Source: Paraburkholderia polaris (GTDB taxonomy: Bacteria; Pseudomonadota; Gammaproteobacteria; Burkholderiales; Burkholderiaceae). From it: 64,000 nt of DNA. The DNA is taken from the NCBI RefSeq assembly GCF_012927345.1, contig NZ_JABBGJ010000025.1, positions 79,393 to 143,392 on the forward strand, given 5' to 3'. Shown here piece after piece: positions 1 to 8,800 of this stretch. The notes under the pieces are model-generated. The model worked only from the letters and a program-made list of their open reading frames with translations. It made no database searches and was not told the origin of the DNA. Both the position numbers and the translations under genes were made by a program. Position 1 is the first letter of the stretch. Every line of letters starts with the position of its first letter.

Positions 1-2
1 CC

Positions 3-1289
3 ACGGCCACGCTGCTCGGCAACGCGTCGAAGAGCCCTGTGCTATTCGGGATCCGCCCCAACTCGCTGCCGAGTGCGCCGCAACTGGACGTCGCGGTGGA
101 CCGGACCCAGGCCGAAGCGATGGGCCTGTCGCTGACCGATGTCTACGATACGCTCGAGATGGAGCTCGCGCCGTTCTACGTCAACCAGTTCACTTACGGC
201 GGGCGAGTGAAGCGTGTCTATATCCAGGCGGACGCGCCGTACCGGATGGGGCTCGATGCGCTCCAGCACCTGTATACGCCGAGCCTGTTCACAACCGGTA
301 GCGGCACGAGCACGGCCGCGAGCCAGTTGTCATCGAATAGTGCGACCGTATCGAACGGCTTCGCGACGCCCGCCGATCCGTCGCCCGCGAACACGTCGAT
401 CAGCCCTTACAACATGGTGCCGCTCTCTAGTGTGGTGAATGCCAAATGGAGCTTCGGGCCGACCGTGCTACCGCGCTACAACGGCTACTCGGCGATCGAG
501 GTTGTCGGCAACTCGGCCGCTGGCTATTCGACCGGTCAGGCGATCGATGTGTTGCAGAACATCGTGGACCACCAGTTGCCGGTGGGTTTCGCGGCGGACT
601 GGACCGGCCAGTCGTTCCAGGAATTGCTGTCGGGCTCGTCGGCGGTGACGCTGCTGATGCTGTCGATCCTGGTGGTGTTCCTGTGTCTCGCCGCGTTGTA
701 TGAAAGCTGGTCGATTCCGGCTGCAGTGCTGCTGGTCGTGCCGCTCGGCATGCTCGGCATGCTGGCATTCTGTCTTTCGTTCGGTGTACCGAACGACATC
801 TACTTCAAGATCGGTCTCGTGACCGTGATCGGTCTCGCGGCGAAAAACGCGATCCTGATTGTCGAGTTCGCGGTGGAGGGTCAGCAACGTGGCATGACGC
901 TGCGCGACGCCGTCCTGACCGCGGCACGGCTGAGACTGCGTCCGATCCTGATGACCTCAATGGCCTTTATTCTCGGCGTGTTCCCGCTCGTTGTCTCATC
1001 GGGTGCAGGCGCCGCTTCGCGTCATGAAATTGGCACCGGCGTGATCGGCGGCATGCTGTTCGCCACCATCTTCGGTTTGCTGCTGATTCCGGTGTTCTAT
1101 GTGGTCGTCCGGCAGCTGCTGGGCGACAAGCTCGACGAGGTGTCGCACACAATGCGCCATCGCGACGGTGAAGACGGGGGCGCCCATGGCGAGCACGACG
1201 GTGACACACCGGGAGGTGGCGGCGCTCATGACGGCGGTGGAACGGGTGGCGGGGGCGCCAGTTCTGCGGGAGAGGGCACGCCTGCCTAG
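3..1289 (+). CDS. RND efflux pump inner-membrane permease, C-terminal part
   Basis: The 5' end lies outside the window; the open frame enters at base 3. The product is the C-terminal ~428 residues of an AcrB/MexB-like (HAE1) proton-driven drug exporter of the inner membrane. Visible family hallmarks are the second periplasmic pore domain ('PQLDVAVDRTQAEAMGLSL'), then the membrane half with 'LAALYESWSIPAAVLLVVPLG', 'GLAAKNAILIVEFA' and the 'LRPILMTSMAFILGVFPL' helix. After the last helix ('LIPVFYVVVR') there is a low-complexity, Gly/His/Asp-rich cytoplasmic tail of about 50 residues that is not typical of the family. No outer-membrane factor gene follows. A broken TetR-like remnant lies just downstream in the same direction. 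The family call is certain; the substrate is unknown. Confidence 0.93.
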   Translation, partial: TATLLGNASKSPVLFGIRPNSLPSAPQLDVAVDRTQAEAMGLSLTDVYDTLEMELAPFYVNQFTYGGRVKRVYIQADAPYRMGLDALQHLYTPSLFTTGSGTSTAASQLSSNSATVSNGFATPADPSPANTSISPYNMVPLSSVVNAKWSFGPTVLPRYNGYSAIEVVGNSAAGYSTGQAIDVLQNIVDHQLPVGFAADWTGQSFQELLSGSSAVTLLMLSILVVFLCLAALYESWSIPAAVLLVVPLGMLGMLAFCLSFGVPNDIYFKIGLVTVIGLAAKNAILIVEFAVEGQQRGMTLRDAVLTAARLRLRPILMTSMAFILGVFPLVVSSGAGAASRHEIGTGVIGGMLFATIFGLLLIPVFYVVVRQLLGDKLDEVSHTMRHRDGEDGGAHGEHDGDTPGGGGAHDGGGTGGGGASSAGEGTPA

Positions 1290-1302
1290 CGAACCGGCGC
1301 GC

Positions 1303-1437
1303 GCCAGATACGGCGCGGTGCGGGCGGGGTTCACGCGCGGCGCGATTTACGGACACTTTCGCAACAAGAGCGAGCGGTTCGTCTCTATGACGAACCGCGT
1401 CATGTTGCCGATGGAGATGCTGGTCTCGGCATCGGCC
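1303..1437 (+). pseudogene. TetR/AcrR-type regulator remnant (HTH region only)
   Basis: In the frame beginning at 1303 the translation contains 'AGFTRGAIYGHFRNKSERF' followed by 'VMLPMEML'. This closely matches the recognition helix and following helix of AcrR/TtgR/BpeR-type TetR repressors (usual pattern: GVTRGAIYWHFKNKxELF, then LPxE). No start codon or N-terminal helix precedes it in a sensible context. The ligand-binding domain is absent, because the frame runs straight into the antisense of amtB. Such repressors usually sit next to RND pump genes, so this looks like a decayed local regulator left after a deletion. The remnant is short, so the call rests on about 40 residues. Confidence 0.6.
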
Positions 1438-1449
1438 TCGTGCTTACGC

Positions 1450-2691
1450 TTACGCGTCCAGATAAGCCGCTTCGCCATGCAACTCGGCATCAAGCCCCTG
1501 CTGCTCAGCGGCTGCATCGACCTTAACGGGTGTCACGCGGTTGATCAGCCATAACATGCCCCACGTGAACACGAACGCCCAGACGCCGGACACGAGCACC
1601 GCAACGCACTGCTTGACGAAGAAGGCGCCGCCGCCCAACAACAGGCCGTCCGCGCCATTCGGATTCCACGCCTTCGATGCAAACACGCCGAGCAGAACGG
1701 TACCGACCAGGCCACCCACGCCATGCACGCCCCACACGTCGAGCGCGTCGTCGAGGCCGAGCCGGTTTTTCAGCGCGACAGCGTAATAACAGATCACCCC
1801 CGCGGAAATCCCGATCACGGCGGCTGTGCTCAACGACACATAGCCGGCTGCGGGTGTGATGGTCGCGAGGCCGGCGACCGAACCGGTCAGCAAGCCGATG
1901 AACTTCGGCTGCCGCGCGTTGGCCCATTCGATCAGCAGCCACGTAATGGCAGCGAACGAAGCGGCGACGTCGGTGTTAAGGAAAGACGAAGCCGTGATGG
2001 CGTCGACGCGCAGCTCGGAGCCGGCGTTAAAACCGTACCAGCCGAACCACAGCAGTCCCGTGCCGAGCGCGATCAACGGTACGTTGTGCGGCTTGTGCGA
2101 GACGGTCTGACGGCGCCCCACATACAACACTGACGCTAGCGCGGCGAATCCGGCGGTGTTGTGGACGACAATACCGCCGGCATAATCAAGCACGCCCCAC
2201 TTCGCGAACAGTCCATCCGGACTCCATACCATGTGTACGAACGGGAAATACACCAGCACCAGCCAGCCGGTCAGAAACAGGAAGTACGCTTTAAACGTCA
2301 CGCGGTTGGTGAACGCACCGGTAATCAGCGCCGGCGTGATGATCGCAAACATCATCTGATAGGCGACGTGGACCACCAGCGGAATGCCCGCGTCGTTGCC
2401 CGTGTACATAGTTTGCAGCGTAATGCCGCGCAGGAACGCATAGTAGGTCGGGTCGCCGATAATGCCGTGCCAGCTTGGGCCGAAACACATCGAGTAGCCA
2501 AACATAAACCACAGCACGGTGGTCCATGCGAGCGAGATGAAGCTCTGCATCATGATCGCCAGCACGTTCTTGCGTTCGACAAGGCCGCCGTAGAAGAACG
2601 CGAGACCCGGCGTCATCAGCATGACGAGGCTCGCGCAGAGCAGCATGAAAGCGGTATTGCCGACGTTGATCGGCATGGTTGCAGGAAGCAC
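1450..2691 (-). CDS. amtB: Ammonium transporter (Amt/Rh family)
   Basis: Trimeric inner-membrane ammonium channel of 413 residues with about eleven hydrophobic helices. The conserved pore histidines are visible at about residue 177 ('GGIVVHNTAGF') and residue 323 ('VWGVHGVGGLVG'). The N-terminal 'PGLAFFYGGLVERKN' signature is also present. Translation probably starts at a GTG (2691), because AAGGAG lies 7 bases upstream; an ATG five codons later is the alternative. No glnK (PII) gene is adjacent, unlike the common glnK-amtB arrangement. No sigma-54 type -24/-12 element was recognised upstream, so nitrogen control is not evident here. Confidence 0.95.
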   Translation of the reverse strand: MLPATMPINVGNTAFMLLCASLVMLMTPGLAFFYGGLVERKNVLAIMMQSFISLAWTTVLWFMFGYSMCFGPSWHGIIGDPTYYAFLRGITLQTMYTGNDAGIPLVVHVAYQMMFAIITPALITGAFTNRVTFKAYFLFLTGWLVLVYFPFVHMVWSPDGLFAKWGVLDYAGGIVVHNTAGFAALASVLYVGRRQTVSHKPHNVPLIALGTGLLWFGWYGFNAGSELRVDAITASSFLNTDVAASFAAITWLLIEWANARQPKFIGLLTGSVAGLATITPAAGYVSLSTAAVIGISAGVICYYAVALKNRLGLDDALDVWGVHGVGGLVGTVLLGVFASKAWNPNGADGLLLGGGAFFVKQCVAVLVSGVWAFVFTWGMLWLINRVTPVKVDAAAEQQGLDAELHGEAAYLDA

Positions 2692-3382
2692 AGCTTGTCT
2701 CCTTGATTATCGTCGTGATGTGTGCCCCGGCAGCGCGTGGCACTGGCGTCGAAAAGAGCCCTTCAGCGCAGAACTTGCTTGCAATTTGTAGGGTTCATCG
2801 GTTTTCGCCGGTTTGCAGCAGGCGAAAAGTAGTCCCACGCCGGGCGCGGCGCAATATGGCTGGACGATATAGCGGGATTCACGTGACCCATATGGCCAGT
2901 GCCGGCCACTGCTGGCAACCACTCGCCATCGCAGGCGCGCAGTAAGCGCGGGTAAACCACGTCCATGCGACCGCCTCGATTGAGCGTGACCAGACATCGG
3001 GTATCGCACCGGACCCGCTGACCATTGGTCCCCTGACGAAAACTTCCTGGTGCGCAGCGTTCGGTACCCAGCCGATGATCGCGATGGGTTTGAGCCTTCG
3101 CGTCGCCGTCGCCCGAGGTCGACCGGCCTTTGATAGCCGTGCGACTGCAAAAAACGTCGCTTTTTCGCGTCAATCGTGACGAACTCGCCCGAATCGCCGC
3201 ATCGGCCGCCCCGGCCTAAAAACATCTATGATTTGAAAGCGATTTTTCGCAAAAAGCGACATTTCATCACTTCATGAAACAGCTTATTGTAAAAAAGTAA
3301 AAAGACTTTGGAACCGGTTCCATTTACCATGACGCCGCAATCCGACGACTGCCCGGGGGCGCCATAGCGCCACTCCCATCTC
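2692..3382. other. Intergenic region between divergent amtB and gluconate dehydrogenase operon
   Basis: About 690 bases without a credible gene. The open frames on the minus strand here have Arg/Ser/Gly-rich translations without recognisable domains or good start sites. The right-hand ~150 bases are AT-rich compared with the rest. They carry an inverted repeat TTTCAT-N6-ATGAAA (3262-3279) and the palindromic operator described separately, and so are the likely promoter region of the dehydrogenase operon. Confidence 0.6.
3309..3322. promoter_or_regulatory. Perfect 14-bp palindrome TGGAACCGGTTCCA, LacI/GntR-type operator candidate
   Basis: The sequence is fully self-complementary with a central CG step, as in operators of LacI-family repressors (enteric GntR uses a related xCCGGTx core). 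It lies about 75-90 bases before the first gene of the gluconate dehydrogenase operon, in an AT-rich segment. A gluconate- or sugar-acid-responsive LacI-family repressor is the simplest candidate binder. No such regulator gene is in the window, so the assignment is inference. Confidence 0.5.
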
Positions 3383-3397
3383 GTGATAAAGAACAAT

Positions 3398-4129
3398 ATG
3401 GCTCAATCTCCTCTCACTACTCGCCGCGGCTTCTTACGCACGGCCGTCGCACTGGTCCCTGCCGGGACCCTCGCCGGCTGTGAAGTCAAGCAATCCGCCA
3501 CGACCGCCCAGGGCTCGAACGGCCCCGCTTCCGCGGGCCAAGCCTCCGGCGCCGACTACAAACCGCACTTCTTCGACGCGAAGGAATGGGCGTTCGTCCA
3601 TGCGGCCGTCGACCGTCTGATCCCAGCGGATAGCGAAGGCCCGGGCGCGGTCGAAGCCGGCGTGCCCGAATTCATCGACCGGCAGATGGACACGCCGTAC
3701 GCACACGGCGCGCTCTGGTACATGCAAGGCCCGTTCACGCAAGGCGCGCCGGAACTCGGCTATCAGTTGAAGCTCGTGCCGCGCGATCTCTATCGTCTGG
3801 GCATCGCCGCGGTCAACGCCTACTGCACGAAGACCTACTCGCATACGTTCGACGCCCTCGACGCGCCCACGCGCGACACCGTGCTGGCCGCGCTCGAGAC
3901 AGGCAAGATCGATCTCGCGGACGTCCCGGCTGGCGTCTTCTTCGGCCAGTTGCTGCAAAACACCCGCGAAGGCTACTTGTGCGACCCGATCCACGGCGGC
4001 AATCGCGACATGGGCGGCTGGAAGATGATCGGCTTCCCCGGCGCGCGCGCCGATTTCATGGACTTCGTCAACCAGAACGGCCAGGCGTATCCGTATGGCC
4101 CTGTATCGATCCAAGGAAAACGCACCTGA
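3398..4129 (+). CDS. Gluconate 2-dehydrogenase, small (gamma) subunit, Tat-exported
   Basis: Small accessory subunit of a periplasm-facing FAD/cytochrome c sugar(-acid) dehydrogenase; it helps export the FAD subunit. The N-terminus has a twin-arginine signal ('TTRRGFLRTAVALVPAGTLAGC'). Its hydrophobic part ends in a lipobox-like LAGC. The rest ('WAFVHAAVDRLIPADSEGPGAVEAGVPEFIDRQM') is typical of the gluconate 2-dehydrogenase subunit 3 family. The length of 243 residues fits gluconate dehydrogenase better than the shorter (~170 aa) glucose dehydrogenase gamma subunit. An in-frame GTG at 3383 is possible; I chose ATG 3398 because it gives a normal Tat n-region. The stop overlaps the next start (ATGA). 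Confidence 0.9.
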   Translation: MAQSPLTTRRGFLRTAVALVPAGTLAGCEVKQSATTAQGSNGPASAGQASGADYKPHFFDAKEWAFVHAAVDRLIPADSEGPGAVEAGVPEFIDRQMDTPYAHGALWYMQGPFTQGAPELGYQLKLVPRDLYRLGIAAVNAYCTKTYSHTFDALDAPTRDTVLAALETGKIDLADVPAGVFFGQLLQNTREGYLCDPIHGGNRDMGGWKMIGFPGARADFMDFVNQNGQAYPYGPVSIQGKRT

Positions 4130-5907
4130 TGACCACGCAAACCAAACCGCACGTCGACGCGGTCATCGTCGGCTTCGGCTGGACCGGTGCGATCCTCGCG
4201 AAGGAGCTCACCGAGGCCGGCCTCAAAGTGGTCGCGCTCGAACGCGGCGAGTATCGCGACACCTATCCGGACGGCGCGTATCCGAACACGATCGACGAGC
4301 TGACCTACAACGTCCGCAAGAAGCTGTTCCTCGATCTCTCCAAGACCACCGTGTCGATCCGTCATAACGTCGGCGATACGGCGCTGCCTTATCGGCAGCT
4401 TGCCGCGTTCCTGCCGGGCGAAGGCGTCGGCGGCGCCGGGTTGCATTGGTCGGGCGTGCATTTCCGCATCACGCCGGAAGAACTGCGTTTGAAGAGCCAC
4501 TACGAAGAACGCTACGGCAAGCGCTTCATTCCGGAAGGAATGACGATCCAGGATTACGGCGTCAGCTACGACGAACTCGAACCGCATTTCGACTTCGCCG
4601 AGAAAGTGTTCGGCACCTCGGGCCAGGCTTATAAGGTCAACGGCAAAGTGGTCGGCGACGGCAACGTGTTCGAAGCGCCACGCAGCGACAACTTCCCGCT
4701 CGCCGCGCAGTTGAACACGTACTCGGCCGAGCGCTTCGGCAAAGCCGCCCACGAACTCGGACTGCACCCATACCGCTTGCCTTCGGCGAATACGTCCGGT
4801 CCGTACACGAACCCGTACGGCGTGCAGATGGGACCGTGCAACTTCTGCGGATTCTGCAGCGGCTACGCGTGCTACATGTACTCGAAGGCGTCGCCGAATC
4901 TGAACATCCTGCCCGCGCTGAAGCAGTCGCCGAACTTCGAACTGCGTTCGCGTTGCCACGTGCTGCGCGTCGAACTCGACGATACGAAAAAACGCGCCAA
5001 GGGCGTAACGTACGTCGATCCGGCGGGCAACGAAGTCTTTCAGGCCGCCGATCTCGTGATCGTCGCGGCGTTCCAGTATCACAATGTCCACCTGCTCCTG
5101 CTGTCGGGCATCGGCAAGCCGTATGACCCGATCTCGGGCGAAGGCGTCGTCGGCCGCAATTTCGCGTATCAGAACCTCTCGACGATCACCGCGTTCTTCG
5201 ACAAGGACACATTCACCAATCCGTTCATCGGCGCGGGCGGTAACGGCGTCGCTGTGGACGACTTCAATGCCGACAACTTCGATCACGGTCCGCTCGGCTT
5301 TGTCGGCGGCTCGCCGTTGTGGGTGAACCAGGCCGGCACCAAGCCGATCAGCGGCATCGCGACCCCGGCGGGCACGCCGAACTGGGGCGTGGACTGGAAG
5401 AAGTCGGTGAAGGACCACTACGCGCACACGATCTCGATGGACGCACACGGCTCCAACATGTCGTATCGCGACGTATTCCTCGACCTCGATCCGACCTATC
5501 GCGATTCATACGGTCAGCCGCTGTTGCGCATGACCTTCGACTGGAAGGACAACGACATCAAGATGGCGCGTTACGTGACCGGACAGATGCACAAGATCGC
5601 GCAGCAGATGGGGCCGAAGGACATCAGCGTCTATACGCGCGAATTCGGCGCGCACTTCGATTCACGCCGCTATCAGACCACTCACCTCGTCGGTGGGGCG
5701 GTGATGGGCACCGATCCGAAGACGAGCGTGCTGAACCGCTATCTGCAAAGCTGGGACGTGCACAACGTGTTCGTGATGGGTTCGTCAGCGTTCCCGCAAG
5801 GCATCGGCTACAACCCGACCGGCCTCGTCGCCGCGCTCGCCTATTGGTCGGCGCGTGCGATTCGCACGCAGTATCTGAAGAACCCCGGGCCGCTGGTGAG
5901 CGTATGA
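4129..5907 (+). CDS. Gluconate 2-dehydrogenase, FAD (GMC oxidoreductase) subunit
   Basis: Catalytic subunit of 592 residues that oxidises the sugar acid and passes electrons to the cytochrome subunit. The N-terminal FAD Rossmann motif is 'DAVIVGFGWTG' (about residue 10). The GMC active-site pair is probably His519 ('THLVGGAVMG') and Asn562 ('GYNPTG'). A cysteine cluster, C237-x2-C240-x2-C243-x4-C248, resembles the 3Fe-4S site reported for the catalytic subunit of FAD glucose dehydrogenase from Burkholderia cepacia. The start is fixed by AAGGAAAA upstream and the ATGA overlap with the gamma subunit. It has no signal peptide, consistent with hitch-hiker Tat export with the gamma subunit. The substrate could also be 2-ketogluconate or another aldonate. 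Confidence 0.92.
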   Translation: MTTQTKPHVDAVIVGFGWTGAILAKELTEAGLKVVALERGEYRDTYPDGAYPNTIDELTYNVRKKLFLDLSKTTVSIRHNVGDTALPYRQLAAFLPGEGVGGAGLHWSGVHFRITPEELRLKSHYEERYGKRFIPEGMTIQDYGVSYDELEPHFDFAEKVFGTSGQAYKVNGKVVGDGNVFEAPRSDNFPLAAQLNTYSAERFGKAAHELGLHPYRLPSANTSGPYTNPYGVQMGPCNFCGFCSGYACYMYSKASPNLNILPALKQSPNFELRSRCHVLRVELDDTKKRAKGVTYVDPAGNEVFQAADLVIVAAFQYHNVHLLLLSGIGKPYDPISGEGVVGRNFAYQNLSTITAFFDKDTFTNPFIGAGGNGVAVDDFNADNFDHGPLGFVGGSPLWVNQAGTKPISGIATPAGTPNWGVDWKKSVKDHYAHTISMDAHGSNMSYRDVFLDLDPTYRDSYGQPLLRMTFDWKDNDIKMARYVTGQMHKIAQQMGPKDISVYTREFGAHFDSRRYQTTHLVGGAVMGTDPKTSVLNRYLQSWDVHNVFVMGSSAFPQGIGYNPTGLVAALAYWSARAIRTQYLKNPGPLVSV

Positions 5908-7277
5908 AGAATAAGATCGATATCAAACGCCTGGGTCAGGCATTCAAACGCGTGGGCGCAGCGTCGGTCTGCGCGGTGGCGTTGTCCGCACCGCTCGCCG
6001 TGCAAGCAGCGACTCAGACACAAACTCAACCTCAGACCGATGCGGTCTTGATCGCGCACGGTGAATACCTCGCGCGTGCCGGCGATTGCATCGCGTGTCA
6101 CACGGCGCAATCGGGCAAACCGTTTGCGGGCGGCCTGAAGTTCGACACGCCGATCGGCGCGATCTACTCGACCAACATCACGCCCGATCGCAACACCGGT
6201 ATCGGCTCATGGACTTTCGCGCAGTTCGATCGTGCGGTGCGTGCTGGCGTGCGGCCGAACGGCGACACGCTGTATCCGGCGATGCCGTACCCCTCGTATG
6301 CGCGCCTGAGCGAAGACGACATGCATGCGCTGTACGCATACTTCACGCAAGGTGTCGCGCCGGTGAACCAGGCGAACCGCGCGGTCGATATCGTCTGGCC
6401 GCTGTCGATGCGCTGGCCACTCGGTATCTGGCGTTACCTGTTCGCGCCTGATCCCGTCGCGTTCAATTCGACGCACTATGCCGATCCGGTGGTCGCACGC
6501 GGCGCGTACCTGGTGCAGGGCCTCGGCCACTGCGGCGCCTGCCACACGCCGCGTGCGGCGACGATGCAGGAACGCGCGCTGAGCGATCTCGACGGCACCG
6601 CGTTTCTCGCGGGCGGCGCGACGATTGACGGCTGGATTCCGTCGAGCCTGCGTGGCAATCCGCGCACCGGCATCGGTTCGTGGCGCGAAGCCGATATCGT
6701 GCAATTCCTGAAGACCGGACGCACGCAGCACACCGCGGCATTCGGCGGCATGACGGACGTCGTACAGCACAGCATGCAGCACATGAGCGACGCCGATTTG
6801 ACCGCGATCGCGCGTTACCTGAAGACGCTGCCGTCGACCGACCCGAAGGAAACGCCGTACGTGTACAACGATACGGCGGCTCACGCCCTGCGTACCGGCG
6901 ACGCCACCGCCCCCGGCGCCGCCGTGTACCGCGACAACTGCACCGCCTGCCACCGCAGCGACGGCCGCGGCTACACCCGCGTTTTCCCGGCACTGGGCGG
7001 CAATCCAGTCGTACAGGGCCAGGACGCGACCTCGCTGATTCATGTGCTACTGACCGGCAGCACGCTCGAAGGCACGAAGACCGCGCCGTCCTCGTTCACG
7101 ATGCCGGCCTTTGGCTGGCGCCTGAACGACCAGGAAGTCGCCGACGTCACGAACTTCGTGCGCAACAGTTGGGGCAACACCGGTTCGACGGTCAGCGCGA
7201 CCGATGTCGCCAAGGTCCGCAAGACCGTCACGGTGCATGCGCCCGAGATGCCGCCCGGCGCTGCACTAAGCCACTAA
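5904..7277 (+). CDS. Gluconate 2-dehydrogenase, tri-haem cytochrome c subunit
   Basis: Membrane-anchored electron-transfer subunit of 457 residues that passes electrons from the FAD subunit to ubiquinone. There is an N-terminal signal peptide ('VCAVALSAPLAVQAA'). Three CxxCH haem-binding motifs start at about residues 62 (CIACH), 210 (CGACH) and 346 (CTACH). Size and haem number match the cytochrome subunit of gluconate/FAD sugar dehydrogenases. The ATGA overlap with the FAD gene shows translational coupling. This is the last gene of the three-gene operon, and a strong hairpin follows about 75 bases downstream. Confidence 0.94.
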   Translation: MKNKIDIKRLGQAFKRVGAASVCAVALSAPLAVQAATQTQTQPQTDAVLIAHGEYLARAGDCIACHTAQSGKPFAGGLKFDTPIGAIYSTNITPDRNTGIGSWTFAQFDRAVRAGVRPNGDTLYPAMPYPSYARLSEDDMHALYAYFTQGVAPVNQANRAVDIVWPLSMRWPLGIWRYLFAPDPVAFNSTHYADPVVARGAYLVQGLGHCGACHTPRAATMQERALSDLDGTAFLAGGATIDGWIPSSLRGNPRTGIGSWREADIVQFLKTGRTQHTAAFGGMTDVVQHSMQHMSDADLTAIARYLKTLPSTDPKETPYVYNDTAAHALRTGDATAPGAAVYRDNCTACHRSDGRGYTRVFPALGGNPVVQGQDATSLIHVLLTGSTLEGTKTAPSSFTMPAFGWRLNDQEVADVTNFVRNSWGNTGSTVSATDVAKVRKTVTVHAPEMPPGAALSH

Positions 7278-7351
7278 CATCGCGCCGCCCCTTGCAACGC
7301 GTCCGCAATCAGGGCGTGTAACAAGGATCACGCAAGCCACCTCCCCCGCTT

Positions 7352-7389
7352 CACGCAGTCTGCTCCGTTAGTCAGGAGCGGACTGCGTG
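7352..7389 (+). terminator. Stem-loop after the gluconate dehydrogenase operon
   Basis: A 15-bp stem (CACGCAGTCTGCTCC pairing with GGAGCGGACTGCGTG, one G-U pair) closes an 8-base loop. It lies between the cytochrome subunit and the porin gene, with no T-tract behind it. It is probably a terminator or an mRNA 3' stabiliser for the operon. Confidence 0.6.
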
Positions 7390-7457
7390 CGCGCGGAAAA
7401 AAGAGAGATCGCCATTCAGGCGACTTGAGATAGACGATCCAACCGAGCTATAAAACG

Positions 7458-8651
7458 ATGAAAAAGCAATTGATTGCTGCACCCCTGCTGTTGTCCTTCG
7501 CCGGCATCGCGTCCGCGCAGAGTTCCGTGATGCTGTACGGCATCGTCGATGCGGGCATTATGTATCGCAGCAACGAGCGCACCGGCTCCACTGGCGCTTA
7601 CACGGGACACTCGAACGTCGCGCTGACGAGCGGCAACCTCTCCGGCAGCCGCTTTGGCATCAAGGGCCAGGAGCAGCTCGGCGGCGGCTGGAACGCGCTG
7701 TTCCAGCTTGAAGACGGCTTCGACGTCACGAATGGCAAGACCGGCCAGAACGGTGGGCTGTTTGGCCGTCAGGCATTCGTCGGTATCGGCAGCCAGCAAT
7801 ACGGCACGGTCACGCTCGGCCGCCAGTACACCTCGTTGAACGACTTCGTCTCGCCTGTTGCGCCGGTCGCGATGGTCGGCGGCTACGGTGCGCATCCGGG
7901 CGACATTGACGATCTTGATCAGACCGCGCGCGTCAACAACTCGGTCAAGTACACGAGCGCGAATTACTCAGGCTTTACGTTCGGCGCGCTGTATGGTTTC
8001 GGCGGTCAACCGGGCAGCCTGAAACAGCAGAACACGTGGAGCGTGGGCGCGGCGTATGGCAACGGGCCGCTTCATGTGGGCGTCGGCTACGAGCGTTCGG
8101 ACAACAGCAAGAGCGGGACGAAAGACTCGACGGTCGGGAAATGGAGCGGTACGGACGACGGTCTGTTCAATTCATCGATCAATGAGGGCTACGCGAGCGC
8201 GCAATCGCAGCAGATCATCGCCGCCGGCGCTACGTACGATTTCGGCCCAGCGATCGTCGGTGTGAACTACAGCAACGTGCAATACCGTTCGGGTGCGGAT
8301 TCATTGTTCAACGGGCATGCGACGTTCAACATCGCGGGCGTGTTCGGGCAGTGGACGATCCGGCCGGCCGTGCAACTGTTCGCGGGTTATAGCTATACGC
8401 GTGGTGGCGAGGTAGAGGGCGTGGATGAACGCGCGCAATATCACAACGTGTCGCTCGGCGCGCAATACAACTTCTCGAAGCGCTCCACGGTCTATTTGAT
8501 GGGCGGCTATCAGCACGCATCCGGTGTCACGCTGGATGCGCTCGGTAATCCGGTCGCGGCGACCGCGTCGGTCAGCGACAAGGGCAACAGCCACTCGTCG
8601 GACGCGCAGTCGCAGGCCATTGTCAGTATTGGCTTGCGGCACCGGTTCTGA
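7458..8651 (+). CDS. Outer-membrane general porin (Gram-negative porin family)
   Basis: Trimeric 16-strand beta-barrel porin of 397 residues. The signal peptide 'MKKQLIAAPLLLSFAGIASA' is followed by 'QSSVMLYGIVDAG', the standard first strand of Burkholderiales porins. The PEFGN-like L3 region is replaced by 'FGRQAFVGIGSQQYGTVTLGRQ', as in the family. The protein ends in 'GLRHRF', the C-terminal Phe needed for BAM recognition. It sits directly downstream of the gluconate dehydrogenase operon, so it may serve substrate entry, but the hairpin between them suggests separate expression. Confidence 0.93.
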   Translation: MKKQLIAAPLLLSFAGIASAQSSVMLYGIVDAGIMYRSNERTGSTGAYTGHSNVALTSGNLSGSRFGIKGQEQLGGGWNALFQLEDGFDVTNGKTGQNGGLFGRQAFVGIGSQQYGTVTLGRQYTSLNDFVSPVAPVAMVGGYGAHPGDIDDLDQTARVNNSVKYTSANYSGFTFGALYGFGGQPGSLKQQNTWSVGAAYGNGPLHVGVGYERSDNSKSGTKDSTVGKWSGTDDGLFNSSINEGYASAQSQQIIAAGATYDFGPAIVGVNYSNVQYRSGADSLFNGHATFNIAGVFGQWTIRPAVQLFAGYSYTRGGEVEGVDERAQYHNVSLGAQYNFSKRSTVYLMGGYQHASGVTLDALGNPVAATASVSDKGNSHSSDAQSQAIVSIGLRHRF

Positions 8652-8800
8652 TGAGGCTGCGCGGCGCTGGAGCGGTTGTTGGCCGGCGCCGTTGTGCTAC
8701 CCGGCGCGCTGGAATGCGTCACCGCTGTCCAGCGGCGATCGCGGCAGTCGGCGGTGGATTGATGAGAAAGCGGCGGTAGTGATTCGCCTGCCTCTGCCGC

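Noticed and set aside
2763..3173. Minus-strand frame in the amtB-gluconate intergenic region
   Set aside because: No recognisable domain, no ribosome binding site, composition unlike real genes here.
3973..5448. Long open frame antisense to the gluconate dehydrogenase FAD subunit
   Set aside because: The translation is Arg/Val/Ala-rich with no domain, and it mirrors the codon bias of the clear GMC gene on the other strand.
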